Shown here one piece after another: positions 16,251 to 24,229 of a stretch of DNA of 43,446 bases. The stretch comes from a virus. Where the stretch lies: positions 1-43,446 of IMG/VR virus record IMGVR_UViG_3300022928_000052. One strand, 5' to 3'. The notes beneath the pieces are model-generated. The model did not search any database. It was not told the DNA's origin and was given only the letters and a program-made list of their open reading frames with translations. Made by a program: the position numbers and the translations under genes. How positions within the stretch are numbered: the first letter of the stretch is position 1; each line of letters opens with the position of its first letter.

Positions 16251-17737
16251 CGTGTAAATCTCTTTCCTCTATTTTCAATTGCATTACCAATCGGTTCAAA
16301 TCCGAATCTTGAAGACGGTGATTTCTTCACAGTCCTACCAATCGCTGGAGGAGTCCTTGTTTTGTACTCGGAATTTAGTCTTTCTTCTGAAACAAGCACA
16401 CCCGCAACTACATCACGAGAACCAGAGTTTCTGAAAGCAGAACGAATCTCTTGGGTCGTTGGTATCTTATCAAACACATCAAAGTAATCATCGGTCAATA
16501 GTGTCTTGTTCTTTAACACATCCCCACCATCAATTACTACTGTTCTGATTGCATAGTCACCATTGGTAGAGTGTCCAACAACAAACTCACCGTTGATTGG
16601 CCCTTCCCCCGCACCAGAACTTGTGTATTGTTGTTCCGAAGTAAATGATGGAATATGAACAGATGCGGCTAATAGTGTCGGAACAGTCGATGCTCCCAAT
16701 GCGCCAGCGGTCACAGCAGTTAATGCGGATGTAGCATTAGTTGCATACCAAGACCTAAGTGCCAAGTCTGCTTTATCCGCATTGTTGGCCAATAGTGCTT
16801 CAGACGCTTTACCAAACAGTGTACCATAGAATGCAGCACCAGAGTTAAACGGAACCGCACCTTCACCACCCATAAATGCGTTACCTGTGAAGTCAACCAT
16901 TCGTCCACCAATCGCACCTTTCTGACCCATCACCGACACATACTTTGCACCAGTGATATTGGTATTCTTACTCGTTGCAGCAAATCCTTCTTTAGCCGTA
17001 ATAAGAATGGTCTCTTCAGAAGATAGTTGAATATTACCTTCCGCAAGTGTTTTCATATCAAACTTGACAAACTGGTTGAAATCTGATAACATGACATCGG
17101 TACTTGTACCAACAGTCTTAGTTGTCTTGGTCTTCTTGGTAATATATTCTGAGTTACCTGTTACCGTTGTCTTATGATTATGTTCGATAGTTTCATTCTG
17201 ACTACCCGCAACGTTGACATTGTAGTTACCTCCAACATCAACATTATAGTCACCCGTAACCTTTAGATTCAGATTACCTTGATACACAAGGTTACCATTA
17301 CCCTCAATGATTACAGTCTGGTCACCACCCGTTATTTCTACCTTGTTATTGACAGCAGAGATAATAACAGAACCATCGGCCCTCATCTCTACACCCGCAC
17401 CTTTACGATGTCTAATTAGTACACGTTCACCGCCAGGCGTATCATCCATTTCAACAACATGTCCAGAGGTAGTCTCTTGAACTTGATTGAATGGATATTC
17501 GGATGGACGTTGTGGTTCAATGTTGAGTGGTACACCATAGTCACCACCCCCAACATAGAGGTCATTTATCTTAGTTCCACGAGCAGCTTTGTTGATTGAA
17601 GAACCAAAGTTATACTCTCGTTTAGGATACTCACCTGTGGGGTCTTGCATCCCATCTTCGGGTACTCCGAGTGTGTTCTCTAGTCCTTCTCCGAGTTTGT
17701 CTACTCGAATTTTAAAATTATCTTGTTTAGTCGTCAT
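16247..17737 (-). CDS. gp5C-like beta-helix spike protein (496 aa)
   Basis: Residues about 75-215 have the triple-stranded beta-helix pattern of the T4 gp5 C-terminal domain and VgrG proteins: runs of V-x-I, G-D-x-N-V-x-V and G-N-Y-N-V-N-V, with GERVLIRHRKGAGVEMRADG as the entry strand. In T4 this needle is the C-terminal part of gp5. Here it is a separate gene placed after the OB and amidase genes. Residues about 215-500 add an Ala-rich region and an Arg-rich tail absent from T4 gp5. The start overlaps the amidase stop (ATGA). No OB fold or lysozyme is present in this polypeptide. Confidence 0.82.
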   Translation of the reverse strand: MTTKQDNFKIRVDKLGEGLENTLGVPEDGMQDPTGEYPKREYNFGSSINKAARGTKINDLYVGGGDYGVPLNIEPQRPSEYPFNQVQETTSGHVVEMDDTPGGERVLIRHRKGAGVEMRADGSVIISAVNNKVEITGGDQTVIIEGNGNLVYQGNLNLKVTGDYNVDVGGNYNVNVAGSQNETIEHNHKTTVTGNSEYITKKTKTTKTVGTSTDVMLSDFNQFVKFDMKTLAEGNIQLSSEETILITAKEGFAATSKNTNITGAKYVSVMGQKGAIGGRMVDFTGNAFMGGEGAVPFNSGAAFYGTLFGKASEALLANNADKADLALRSWYATNATSALTAVTAGALGASTVPTLLAASVHIPSFTSEQQYTSSGAGEGPINGEFVVGHSTNGDYAIRTVVIDGGDVLKNKTLLTDDYFDVFDKIPTTQEIRSAFRNSGSRDVVAGVLVSEERLNSEYKTRTPPAIGRTVKKSPSSRFGFEPIGNAIENRGKRFTR

Positions 17738-19635
17738 TCTACATTAATCTCCGCTGGACTCAATGGCGCTTGTGTTGATGGTTCAGTAAGAATATTCTTT
17801 TTCCTGAATACCGATTCAACATAGTCCACTACATCAAAATATGGGTCAAGTTCACTTTCATCTACATCGTTATGTCCAAAGACTTGTCCGCCTGGATATT
17901 TTCGGTAGAAACTTCTCAAAAACTTTTCTAGTGTCGTATACTGTTGGCGAGTAAATGATTGTGAAGACTTATAATCTGTCGGATTATCATCTCCCGCAGA
18001 TATATTTAGACCACCAACTAAAGCGATACCAATAGAATATACGTCATGGCCATTAACCACGGCATGTTCACCGACACGGTTAACTGGTCTACCACGTTGC
18101 AGTCTACCGTCTCTACGAATGACATAATGATAACCGATACCGTCTTGTCCCAATTCAATTTGCATATTATTCACTTCAATGGAACCGATATTTTTATTGG
18201 TGTAAGTTTCGGTTGCATGAACAATAACTTCAGTGATATCTCTTTTCACCGAGGCAAATTCAGCATCAAGTTCTTCGACAGATGCGATATAGGTAAATGT
18301 ATCATCGGGAGTATTTCGACCACTCCATTTCTGATTATTCTCATCTACTGGTACAGATTCATCAAATAAACCAGCATCAATAATAACAGAACCACTAATA
18401 GTAGTATCTAGTTTTTTCATCCTATCATCAATGGTCGCAAGCTCTTCGGACGCAGCTGCAATCTCTGATTCTGGAATACCTCTTCTTCGTGCTTCATCCA
18501 CAACAGCATTGTTCAAGTCTGTTGCGGTTGGTTGTCTTCTTGCATCTTCTAAAACAGATTTCATTTTTTCAGATACGTTGGGTGATTTAGTAACCAGTGT
18601 TTTTACTGCATTGACTTTATCGGTGTCATTACCCAAAGAGAATTCTTTTAGAATTGCTCGTCTCTCACTCTCTGTAGCAGAAATACCGCCAGGCACTAGG
18701 TTCTCAATATAACTTGATGCTGCACCAGAAATACCTTCGGTTAGATTCTGTAGAACACCACCTAAACCCTCACCAATTCGTTCATCAAAATCACCAACAA
18801 AACCATCAACTTCTTTGGTGAAGTCATTTATAGCAGAAAGAGTATCGCTTAATCCAGTGGGCAATACACTACTTACTGACGGGAAGGTCTTCAGTTCAGC
18901 TTTAATTCGTTTTACGTCAGCAATCATTCCTTTGATGCCAGTATCGTTTATGACTTGGTCACCAACACCTTCAAGTCCAGAGAACAATTCATTACCGAAA
19001 TCTTTTATACCTGCTTCAATTTTATCTTGGAATCCTTTGACCTTATCATTTAACTCTCGAATTGGAGCGAGCGCTTCTATTTCTGGTAATAGGTCACCAA
19101 TCGATAACACGGATAATGCGGCAGATATTGCACCAAAGAATCCACCACCACCACCCAATCCAGTAGCGTTTTGTGCTTCAATAATCTCGGTGAATGCAGA
19201 TATTTCTTTTAGTGAGTCGGCAGTTTTAGATTCGACCAAAGAGGCACACTCAGCAATACTCTGAGGTGTTCCGTCTGATACAGCTTCCATTCCTGAATTG
19301 GGGTTGTTACACTTGATTGCAGGAAGACCTGTCAAAGAAGTGATAGTCGTTCCAGACTGATTAATACTTGGTTTCTTAATACCACTGAGACTAGGCATCT
19401 TGTCTGTCAACAAACCGATACCAGCACTAATTGCTTCTTCGGGAGAACTTGCAACTTGACCAATAGTCTTAATACCACCCAATACTTCACCATCAACTTT
19501 ACCGACTAGGGTCGAAGTCTTGACAAACTTTTCATCTATTGCCTTTGTGGCTTTATCTTTGAATATATTATTCTCGGCAGCCTTCTTTCGTGCTTCCGCT
19601 TTTAGATTAGTATTCAAATCATCTTTTAATATCAT
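17734..19635 (-). CDS. Tail-associated N-acetylmuramoyl-L-alanine amidase (633 aa)
   Basis: The C-terminal domain (about 470-620) is an Amidase_2/AmpD-type zinc amidase. It has VIVHATET with the first zinc His (about 473), GIGYHYVIRRDG with the conserved Tyr (about 502), a GRPVNRVGEHA strand, and GHNDVDESELDPY with the second His (about 588) and an Asp (about 597) as third ligand. AmpD-type enzymes usually have Lys two residues before that Asp; here it is Glu. The N-terminal 450 residues are predicted helical and Gly/Ala-rich, with no recognised domain. The enzyme would cut the peptide-glycan bond during tail penetration. It sits between the OB gene and the needle gene, where T4 gp5 has its lysozyme domain. 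Confidence 0.85.
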   Translation of the reverse strand: MILKDDLNTNLKAEARKKAAENNIFKDKATKAIDEKFVKTSTLVGKVDGEVLGGIKTIGQVASSPEEAISAGIGLLTDKMPSLSGIKKPSINQSGTTITSLTGLPAIKCNNPNSGMEAVSDGTPQSIAECASLVESKTADSLKEISAFTEIIEAQNATGLGGGGGFFGAISAALSVLSIGDLLPEIEALAPIRELNDKVKGFQDKIEAGIKDFGNELFSGLEGVGDQVINDTGIKGMIADVKRIKAELKTFPSVSSVLPTGLSDTLSAINDFTKEVDGFVGDFDERIGEGLGGVLQNLTEGISGAASSYIENLVPGGISATESERRAILKEFSLGNDTDKVNAVKTLVTKSPNVSEKMKSVLEDARRQPTATDLNNAVVDEARRRGIPESEIAAASEELATIDDRMKKLDTTISGSVIIDAGLFDESVPVDENNQKWSGRNTPDDTFTYIASVEELDAEFASVKRDITEVIVHATETYTNKNIGSIEVNNMQIELGQDGIGYHYVIRRDGRLQRGRPVNRVGEHAVVNGHDVYSIGIALVGGLNISAGDDNPTDYKSSQSFTRQQYTTLEKFLRSFYRKYPGGQVFGHNDVDESELDPYFDVVDYVESVFRKKNILTEPSTQAPLSPAEINVE

Positions 19636-20492
19636 TAAACTATCCTATCCATCATACGTCTTGCGAGTAGTTCTATTTGTTTTACTGTTGCGGCATTATT
19701 CAAATAGTATTTACCGACAATGTGACATATGCCTTTACTCTCAAGTTGTTTTGATTGTAACAATCTAATGTTTGCGTTAGATTGCGAACCATTCAACTCA
19801 TATGCAATAAATGATAACTGTGTTAAAAAATTCTCAAACTTCGGAGAAAACTTTTGAAGTTCAGCATAACGGGTTATGTTAAAGTTTGCCAGACCTTTTG
19901 ATTGTGTATTGACACCAGTACGCATTCCCGAAGAATACGATAGTCCAGCAGTAAGACCGATAGACTGTTTTATCGAGTATCCCAAATTTAAAAAGAATTG
20001 TACTGCGGTCTTCTCTCGCTGTTGTTTGACCAAAGTAGAGATATTACCCGAATTTGTATTATCAATATCAATATCTTTAGGTTTTACGGCTGCAACAAGA
20101 TTCTCCCAAACGGTTTCTGGTTTATTATCTTGACCGACATCCTCTTTCTTCTGACCTTTTTGTACGGTAGTTGGGAACTCTATATGGGGAAGAGAACCAA
20201 ATACAACAGGTGTCTGTGAGTTCATGCCATCGACAAAGAAACCAAATACCAATGCATTAGGTTGTAATTGTGGCATTCTACCGATACCAGAGATTCCGCC
20301 TTCGGTAGTTGGTGTGAGACATTGCGCCCAAGGTAGGTCTGCTTGTGGGATGAGTCTGGTCGATGGTGTATGTAATCCGTGTACACGAATCTTCACTCTA
20401 CCCTCATAACCGTATGGGGGTGATGCGTCAATAACAGTTGCAATGAACCATCTTGTATTGTCACCATAGAACTCTGATAGAATGGGTTTCAT
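19635..20492 (-). CDS. 5: gp5-like hub protein: OB fold plus lysozyme-like domain (285 aa)
   Basis: Residues about 10-110 form the gp5/VgrG OB fold: FYGDNTRWFIATVID, GRVKIRVHGLHTPST, DLPWAQCLTPTTEGGISGIG and GFFVDG with PVVFGSLPHIE. Residues about 155-285 follow the Phage_lysozyme2 layout: AVQFFLNLGYSIKQSIGL at the start, GLANFNITRYAEL in the middle, and F-L-T-Q-L-S-F-I-A-Y-E-L-N-G. Where the family has an E-S pair as catalytic site, this protein has GLSYSSGMRTG, so the lysozyme is probably inactive. It ends without the T4 beta-helix, which is encoded two genes later. The start overlaps the gp27 stop (TAATG). Confidence 0.82.
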   Translation of the reverse strand: MKPILSEFYGDNTRWFIATVIDASPPYGYEGRVKIRVHGLHTPSTRLIPQADLPWAQCLTPTTEGGISGIGRMPQLQPNALVFGFFVDGMNSQTPVVFGSLPHIEFPTTVQKGQKKEDVGQDNKPETVWENLVAAVKPKDIDIDNTNSGNISTLVKQQREKTAVQFFLNLGYSIKQSIGLTAGLSYSSGMRTGVNTQSKGLANFNITRYAELQKFSPKFENFLTQLSFIAYELNGSQSNANIRLLQSKQLESKGICHIVGKYYLNNAATVKQIELLARRMMDRIV

Positions 20493-21862
20493 TATTTAAG
20501 TCTCTCCATCTTACACAGATTCAATGCGACCGAATGTTGTGTTCCAGCAAATGTATGTCTGGTGTCATAGATGATAAAATCACCTGATTTGTTCTTGTCT
20601 ATTAGGTCATCTTCGGTAGCTGTTATAGACGATTCAACATTGTCATTAACAACTTTTAGATTTATAACATCACCGACACTTGCTTTAGAAACAATAAAAC
20701 CAGCCCCTTCTACCACAATATTCATCATATTTTTGTACAGACCATTTAATATTGCACGTCTTTCCAGTTTCTTTTTAAATTTACTTCCGTCATATTCGTC
20801 ATGATAACTCTTATGTCTACCATAAGTTCCAGTAGAAGTTACTGTGTGATAGATATGTGAATTAAATTCATCCGAAAGAATTCCGTTTAACTTGAACTCT
20901 GGGTCAAATATCGCTTGACTGTCACCAATGATTTGATTCTTTTCTAGTCTATCTAATGTTTTTCTCATACTATGATGACCAGAAAATATCTGACCAGTGT
21001 TTAGATTGGTGTTTTGTAATTGAGAACCAATCGCACCTTCCTGAATAAGTTTCAGAGTGTTTGCTTGTTTACTGGTAGTTAGTGATTTGATTGTAAACGT
21101 TTTCTCAAATTCTGTTTGTGTTTCTGCGTTGGCAATGTTGGCTGGGTTATATGTATAGGGCAACATTGTGTTAAACGCTTTTTGTGATAACATGGAATCC
21201 AGATTACCGAGACGTAGATTGTCATCATGCATCGAAGCATAGGCAAAGAACGGAGAACCTGTGACTGTTGTTGCTCTTGTGGTTAACCACTTGATTGCTT
21301 CAATAGGACTTAGATTGGGAATGATACCTTTCAAGTTAGTTTGTATAGGCACACTCTTCGACCCATTAGGTAAAAATAGATATGAAAGGTCGATATCAAG
21401 TTTCATTTCGGTGGCTAGTAGTCGAATCAAAATCTCATCAATACGACCATTAAATGATTTACTAATCTTCTTTACACTGGATATAAACGCATGTTCGTCC
21501 AAGAGTGTAAACACAAACATACTAGATTTTGCGTTATCATTTGACTTGACAGAACGTTCAATACCTGTCATAATAAAGATACGTTCAAATACCGTATCTA
21601 AATCATTATCTACGGATGCCATTGTGATTTTGAATCTTTCGGTGCCTTGGAAGTTGATTCTATCAAACAATGCTTTGTCATCAAGAATAACAACCTGTCC
21701 TGTTAGATAAGGTTTATCCAAACTTTCAAATACCGTAAACTCCGCAATAGAGGTTCTGACATCAAAGGAGTTTGACTCAAAACCGCCAAAGCGGTCTGAA
21801 CTAATAGACGCTTCAGTTATCTTAAACTGTTGAGACTGTGATGGTTTAGATGAACCAACCAT
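20492..21862 (-). CDS. 27: Baseplate hub protein gp27-like (456 aa)
   Basis: It is located directly before the gp5-like OB gene, as hub genes are. The sequence has the hub pattern of two tube-like beta domains: VRTSIAEFTVFESLDKPYL, GQVVILDD, RFKITMAS, a MFVFTLLDEHAFIS strand, and a late GDFIIYDTRHTF with SVALNLCKM. T4 gp27 (391 aa) forms the trimeric ring that carries gp5. Similarity is at pattern level only, so the assignment rests partly on gene order. The start codon directly follows the gp53 stop. Confidence 0.8.
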   Translation of the reverse strand: MVGSSKPSQSQQFKITEASISSDRFGGFESNSFDVRTSIAEFTVFESLDKPYLTGQVVILDDKALFDRINFQGTERFKITMASVDNDLDTVFERIFIMTGIERSVKSNDNAKSSMFVFTLLDEHAFISSVKKISKSFNGRIDEILIRLLATEMKLDIDLSYLFLPNGSKSVPIQTNLKGIIPNLSPIEAIKWLTTRATTVTGSPFFAYASMHDDNLRLGNLDSMLSQKAFNTMLPYTYNPANIANAETQTEFEKTFTIKSLTTSKQANTLKLIQEGAIGSQLQNTNLNTGQIFSGHHSMRKTLDRLEKNQIIGDSQAIFDPEFKLNGILSDEFNSHIYHTVTSTGTYGRHKSYHDEYDGSKFKKKLERRAILNGLYKNMMNIVVEGAGFIVSKASVGDVINLKVVNDNVESSITATEDDLIDKNKSGDFIIYDTRHTFAGTQHSVALNLCKMERLK

Positions 21863-22612
21863 TTATCTGGCCTGTTTTTGGAAGTTGATGAATTCGGCTA
21901 CTACCTTATCAATGACGGATGCTTGTAAAACAGTAATTAGTTTTAAATCATCGTTGGACATTTCCATTCGGCCTCTATGGGTGATAGGTAACCAAGTAGG
22001 GTTTGGAGTACCAAAGTCGAATAATGGTAAGTCTTGCCAAACACCATCAGCATCTTCGTAGTGATGTATTGCATTGTATTGTTCAGACTCTTTTATGAGT
22101 GTTGCACTATAAAATGCACCCTCTTGAGATGTGTAAGTTATTTGTTCGGTAGGACTAAAGTTATTACCACCTACAGTATCAATAATCAGTTGACCAAAGT
22201 CTAAACGTCTTGCAACGATAGTTCCTACCGTATCACTAACAGTACCCGTCACAGTTGTCCCGACAGGAAAGTTTTTCGCAATTTCTGAATTCGTTGTTAC
22301 TGTTCGGTTTGGATACTTAGACTTTGCTGTTGATAGAATTTCGGTGTAGTCTATAGGCCATCCGTTTTGACGAATATTATCATTCATCAAATAAAAAGTC
22401 CAATAGTAATCAGTTGTTCCATATAACTTATATGATAGAGTATCAGGTCTTTCTCCTGAAATAATAGTGTATGGATTATAAAAAGAAATGTTGTCCTTTA
22501 TGCCGTCAATTAAATCAACATACTGAGACAAGTCATCAAACATGACTGGTTTCTCGTTGTCACCAAACTTATAAGCTACGGTGTTGAAGTTACGGAAATA
22601 TTTTGTAGTCAT
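21863..22612 (-). CDS. 53: Baseplate wedge protein gp53-like (249 aa)
   Basis: The first 110 residues match gp53: FRNFNTVAYKF, then YTIISGERPDTLSYKLYGTT followed by DYYWTFYLMND, then GWPIDY. T4 gp53 has the same G-x-x-R-P-x-x-L-A-x-x-x-Y-G-x-x-x-x-Y-W-V LysM-like segment. It clamps the wedge to the hub and has 196 residues. Here an inserted beta domain (about 115-180: TVTGTVSDTVGTIVARR and ITYTSQEGAF) accounts for the extra length. It is coupled by TAATG to gp48 upstream. Confidence 0.9.
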   Translation of the reverse strand: MTTKYFRNFNTVAYKFGDNEKPVMFDDLSQYVDLIDGIKDNISFYNPYTIISGERPDTLSYKLYGTTDYYWTFYLMNDNIRQNGWPIDYTEILSTAKSKYPNRTVTTNSEIAKNFPVGTTVTGTVSDTVGTIVARRLDFGQLIIDTVGGNNFSPTEQITYTSQEGAFYSATLIKESEQYNAIHHYEDADGVWQDLPLFDFGTPNPTWLPITHRGRMEMSNDDLKLITVLQASVIDKVVAEFINFQKQAR

Positions 22613-23691
22613 TAGAATCCATCCTCATCAACATCTTTTCTGTTGAGTGTTCTTGTTTCTTGGAACGCAAGAGTCATTTCAATCTCTTGGAAGTTACCAT
22701 CCGAATGCATAGACATCGCAGTATTGTTATACGTAACACCAACATCTCTCAAGAAACATGGTTTGATTTTGGTTGCGATTTCTTTACCGTCATACTCAAC
22801 ATCAATTCTAAACTTATTCGGAAACTTATAACCAATAGAGATTTCACTATCACCGATAGGAATATTAATGTTCTCTGGATATAGTTCTGTTCTGAATAAC
22901 TTAATAATTTCTTTTATTTCTTCGGCTTCTTTTGCTGAGGTTGAGATAAACTTAAATGCGAAAGAGAACTCTCTTAACCCTACAGATTTAAATAGTACAC
23001 GAGTATTGGGGTTTGATGTTACACCCGTTGCAGACCTAAACGCACCCGAAACTTCGTCTGGGAAATTACTCATGATTTTTACGGTAGCAAGTTTTGCAAC
23101 GTCTTTGTTTGCGCTACCCATTAGTCCCGCACCAAGAGTCTTTAATCCACCCTCCATCAATCCTTTGATTGCGCCTTCACCGCCCTTCAATCCAGCTTCA
23201 GCAGCTGCACCCATACCACCCAAGTCCATATTATCATATGCAACGTTATCACGATACTGTAGACCGACTGGTAAATATAAGGACACACGTCTACCCGTCT
23301 CGGACAATCCTTTAGGTTTTGTGACGGTTTTGGTTTTTGACTCTTCACCTTTGTGTTTAGTCACAGCTTCTTGTATTTCGGCTGGATTTTCAGACCCGAT
23401 GGCATCTTTTATCTGTTCGACAAATCCTTTACCAAACTCAACAACTGTCGAAAGTGCGTTACCGATATCTGTCTCAGCTTCCTCCATCACATTAAAAACA
23501 AGTCTGCCTTTATAATCATCCGCATTGTTTAACGGATACTCAAGGTTTTTTACTGCTTTTGCTTCTTCAACTCCCTGAGTGGGTGGGGGGCTGGTGACCT
23601 TTCTAGGTTCCCTACCTTCAGAACGAGCAGCATTATTTTCTGCTATTTGTCTGAGAGCAAGGGTTTGGTCTTTTGTTATGGAATCAACCAT
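22612..23691 (-). CDS. 48: Baseplate tail-tube cap gp48-like (359 aa)
   Basis: Similarity to the gp48/gp54 tube-cap family is seen in KGRLVFNVMEE, VSLYLPVGLQYRDNVAYDN, a Gly/Ala-rich helix (about 165-205), then VLFKSVGLREFSFAFKF followed by AKEAEEIKEIIKLFR and a closing MTLAFQETRTL strand. In T4, gp48 caps the hub and starts tail-tube polymerisation. The length is close to T4 gp48 (364 aa). It is the first gene of the minus-strand late block, 37 nt after the late box at 23728-23735. Confidence 0.85.
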   Translation of the reverse strand: MVDSITKDQTLALRQIAENNAARSEGREPRKVTSPPPTQGVEEAKAVKNLEYPLNNADDYKGRLVFNVMEEAETDIGNALSTVVEFGKGFVEQIKDAIGSENPAEIQEAVTKHKGEESKTKTVTKPKGLSETGRRVSLYLPVGLQYRDNVAYDNMDLGGMGAAAEAGLKGGEGAIKGLMEGGLKTLGAGLMGSANKDVAKLATVKIMSNFPDEVSGAFRSATGVTSNPNTRVLFKSVGLREFSFAFKFISTSAKEAEEIKEIIKLFRTELYPENINIPIGDSEISIGYKFPNKFRIDVEYDGKEIATKIKPCFLRDVGVTYNNTAMSMHSDGNFQEIEMTLAFQETRTLNRKDVDEDGF

Positions 23692-23702
23692 TGTTTGTGT
23701 CC

Positions 23703-23710
23703 TATAAATA
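23703..23710 (+). promoter_or_regulatory. Late promoter TATAAATA for the plus-strand block
   Basis: A perfect late box lies 33 nt before the gp4 ATG at 23744. It faces the minus-strand late box at 23728-23735, so the two transcripts overlap for a few bases at their 5' ends. Confidence 0.75.
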
Positions 23711-23727
23711 CAATCAGTGTTTGTCTT

Positions 23728-23735
23728 TATTTATA
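23728..23735 (-). promoter_or_regulatory. Late promoter TATAAATA for the baseplate block
   Basis: A perfect late box on the minus strand lies 36 nt before the gp48 ATG at 23691. It probably starts the main baseplate transcript. Confidence 0.75.
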
Positions 23736-23743
23736 AGGTTTGT

Positions 23744-24229
23744 ATGGCATATTCAGGAAGATATCGAGTAAAAAATACTAAGAAGTATGATGGTGACTAT
23801 ACAGCTGTAGTTTATCGTTCGTTATGGGAGAAACACGCCTTCAAATGGTGTGACGATAATCCCAAGGTAAAGAAGTGGTCTTCCGAAGAAGTCATTATAC
23901 CATATCTATATGAAGTTGACAAGCGTTATCATAGATATTTTATGGACTTGAAACTACTCATGGACGATGGGTCTACTTGGTTGGTCGAGATAAAACCAGA
24001 CAAGGAACGTAAACCACCTACAGGTAGAAACAAGACTAAGAGATATTTGAACGAAGCGATGACCTTTGTTAAGAATCAAAACAAGTGGAAAGCAGCCGAA
24101 GAGTTTGCGAAAGACCGTGGATGGCATTTTGTTATATGGACAGAGAAGAACGAACCACTCAAGACTCTTATTCCCAAATCAACAAAACCTCTGAAAAAAC
24201 TTAAACCTTTTCAAAAACGTAAAAAATGA
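23744..24229 (+). CDS. 4: Head completion nuclease gp4-like (161 aa)
   Basis: The sequence begins MAYSGRYRVKNTKKYDG, matching T4 gp4 (MAYSGKW...KYRGD). It continues with VYRSLWEKHAFKWCDDNP, EEVIIPYLYEVDKRYHRYFM, DGSTWLVEIKPDKE and P-P-x-G near residue 85. The fold is a PD-(D/E)xK-type nuclease with FMDL and E-I-K-P as the likely catalytic Asp and Glu-x-Lys. T4 gp4 (also 50/65) has 150 residues and is needed for head completion before tail joining. I chose the ATG at 23744 over the upstream GTG at 23717 because it matches the family start and has an AAGG site 5 nt upstream. The stop overlaps the next start (ATGA). Confidence 0.92.
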   Translation: MAYSGRYRVKNTKKYDGDYTAVVYRSLWEKHAFKWCDDNPKVKKWSSEEVIIPYLYEVDKRYHRYFMDLKLLMDDGSTWLVEIKPDKERKPPTGRNKTKRYLNEAMTFVKNQNKWKAAEEFAKDRGWHFVIWTEKNEPLKTLIPKSTKPLKKLKPFQKRKK

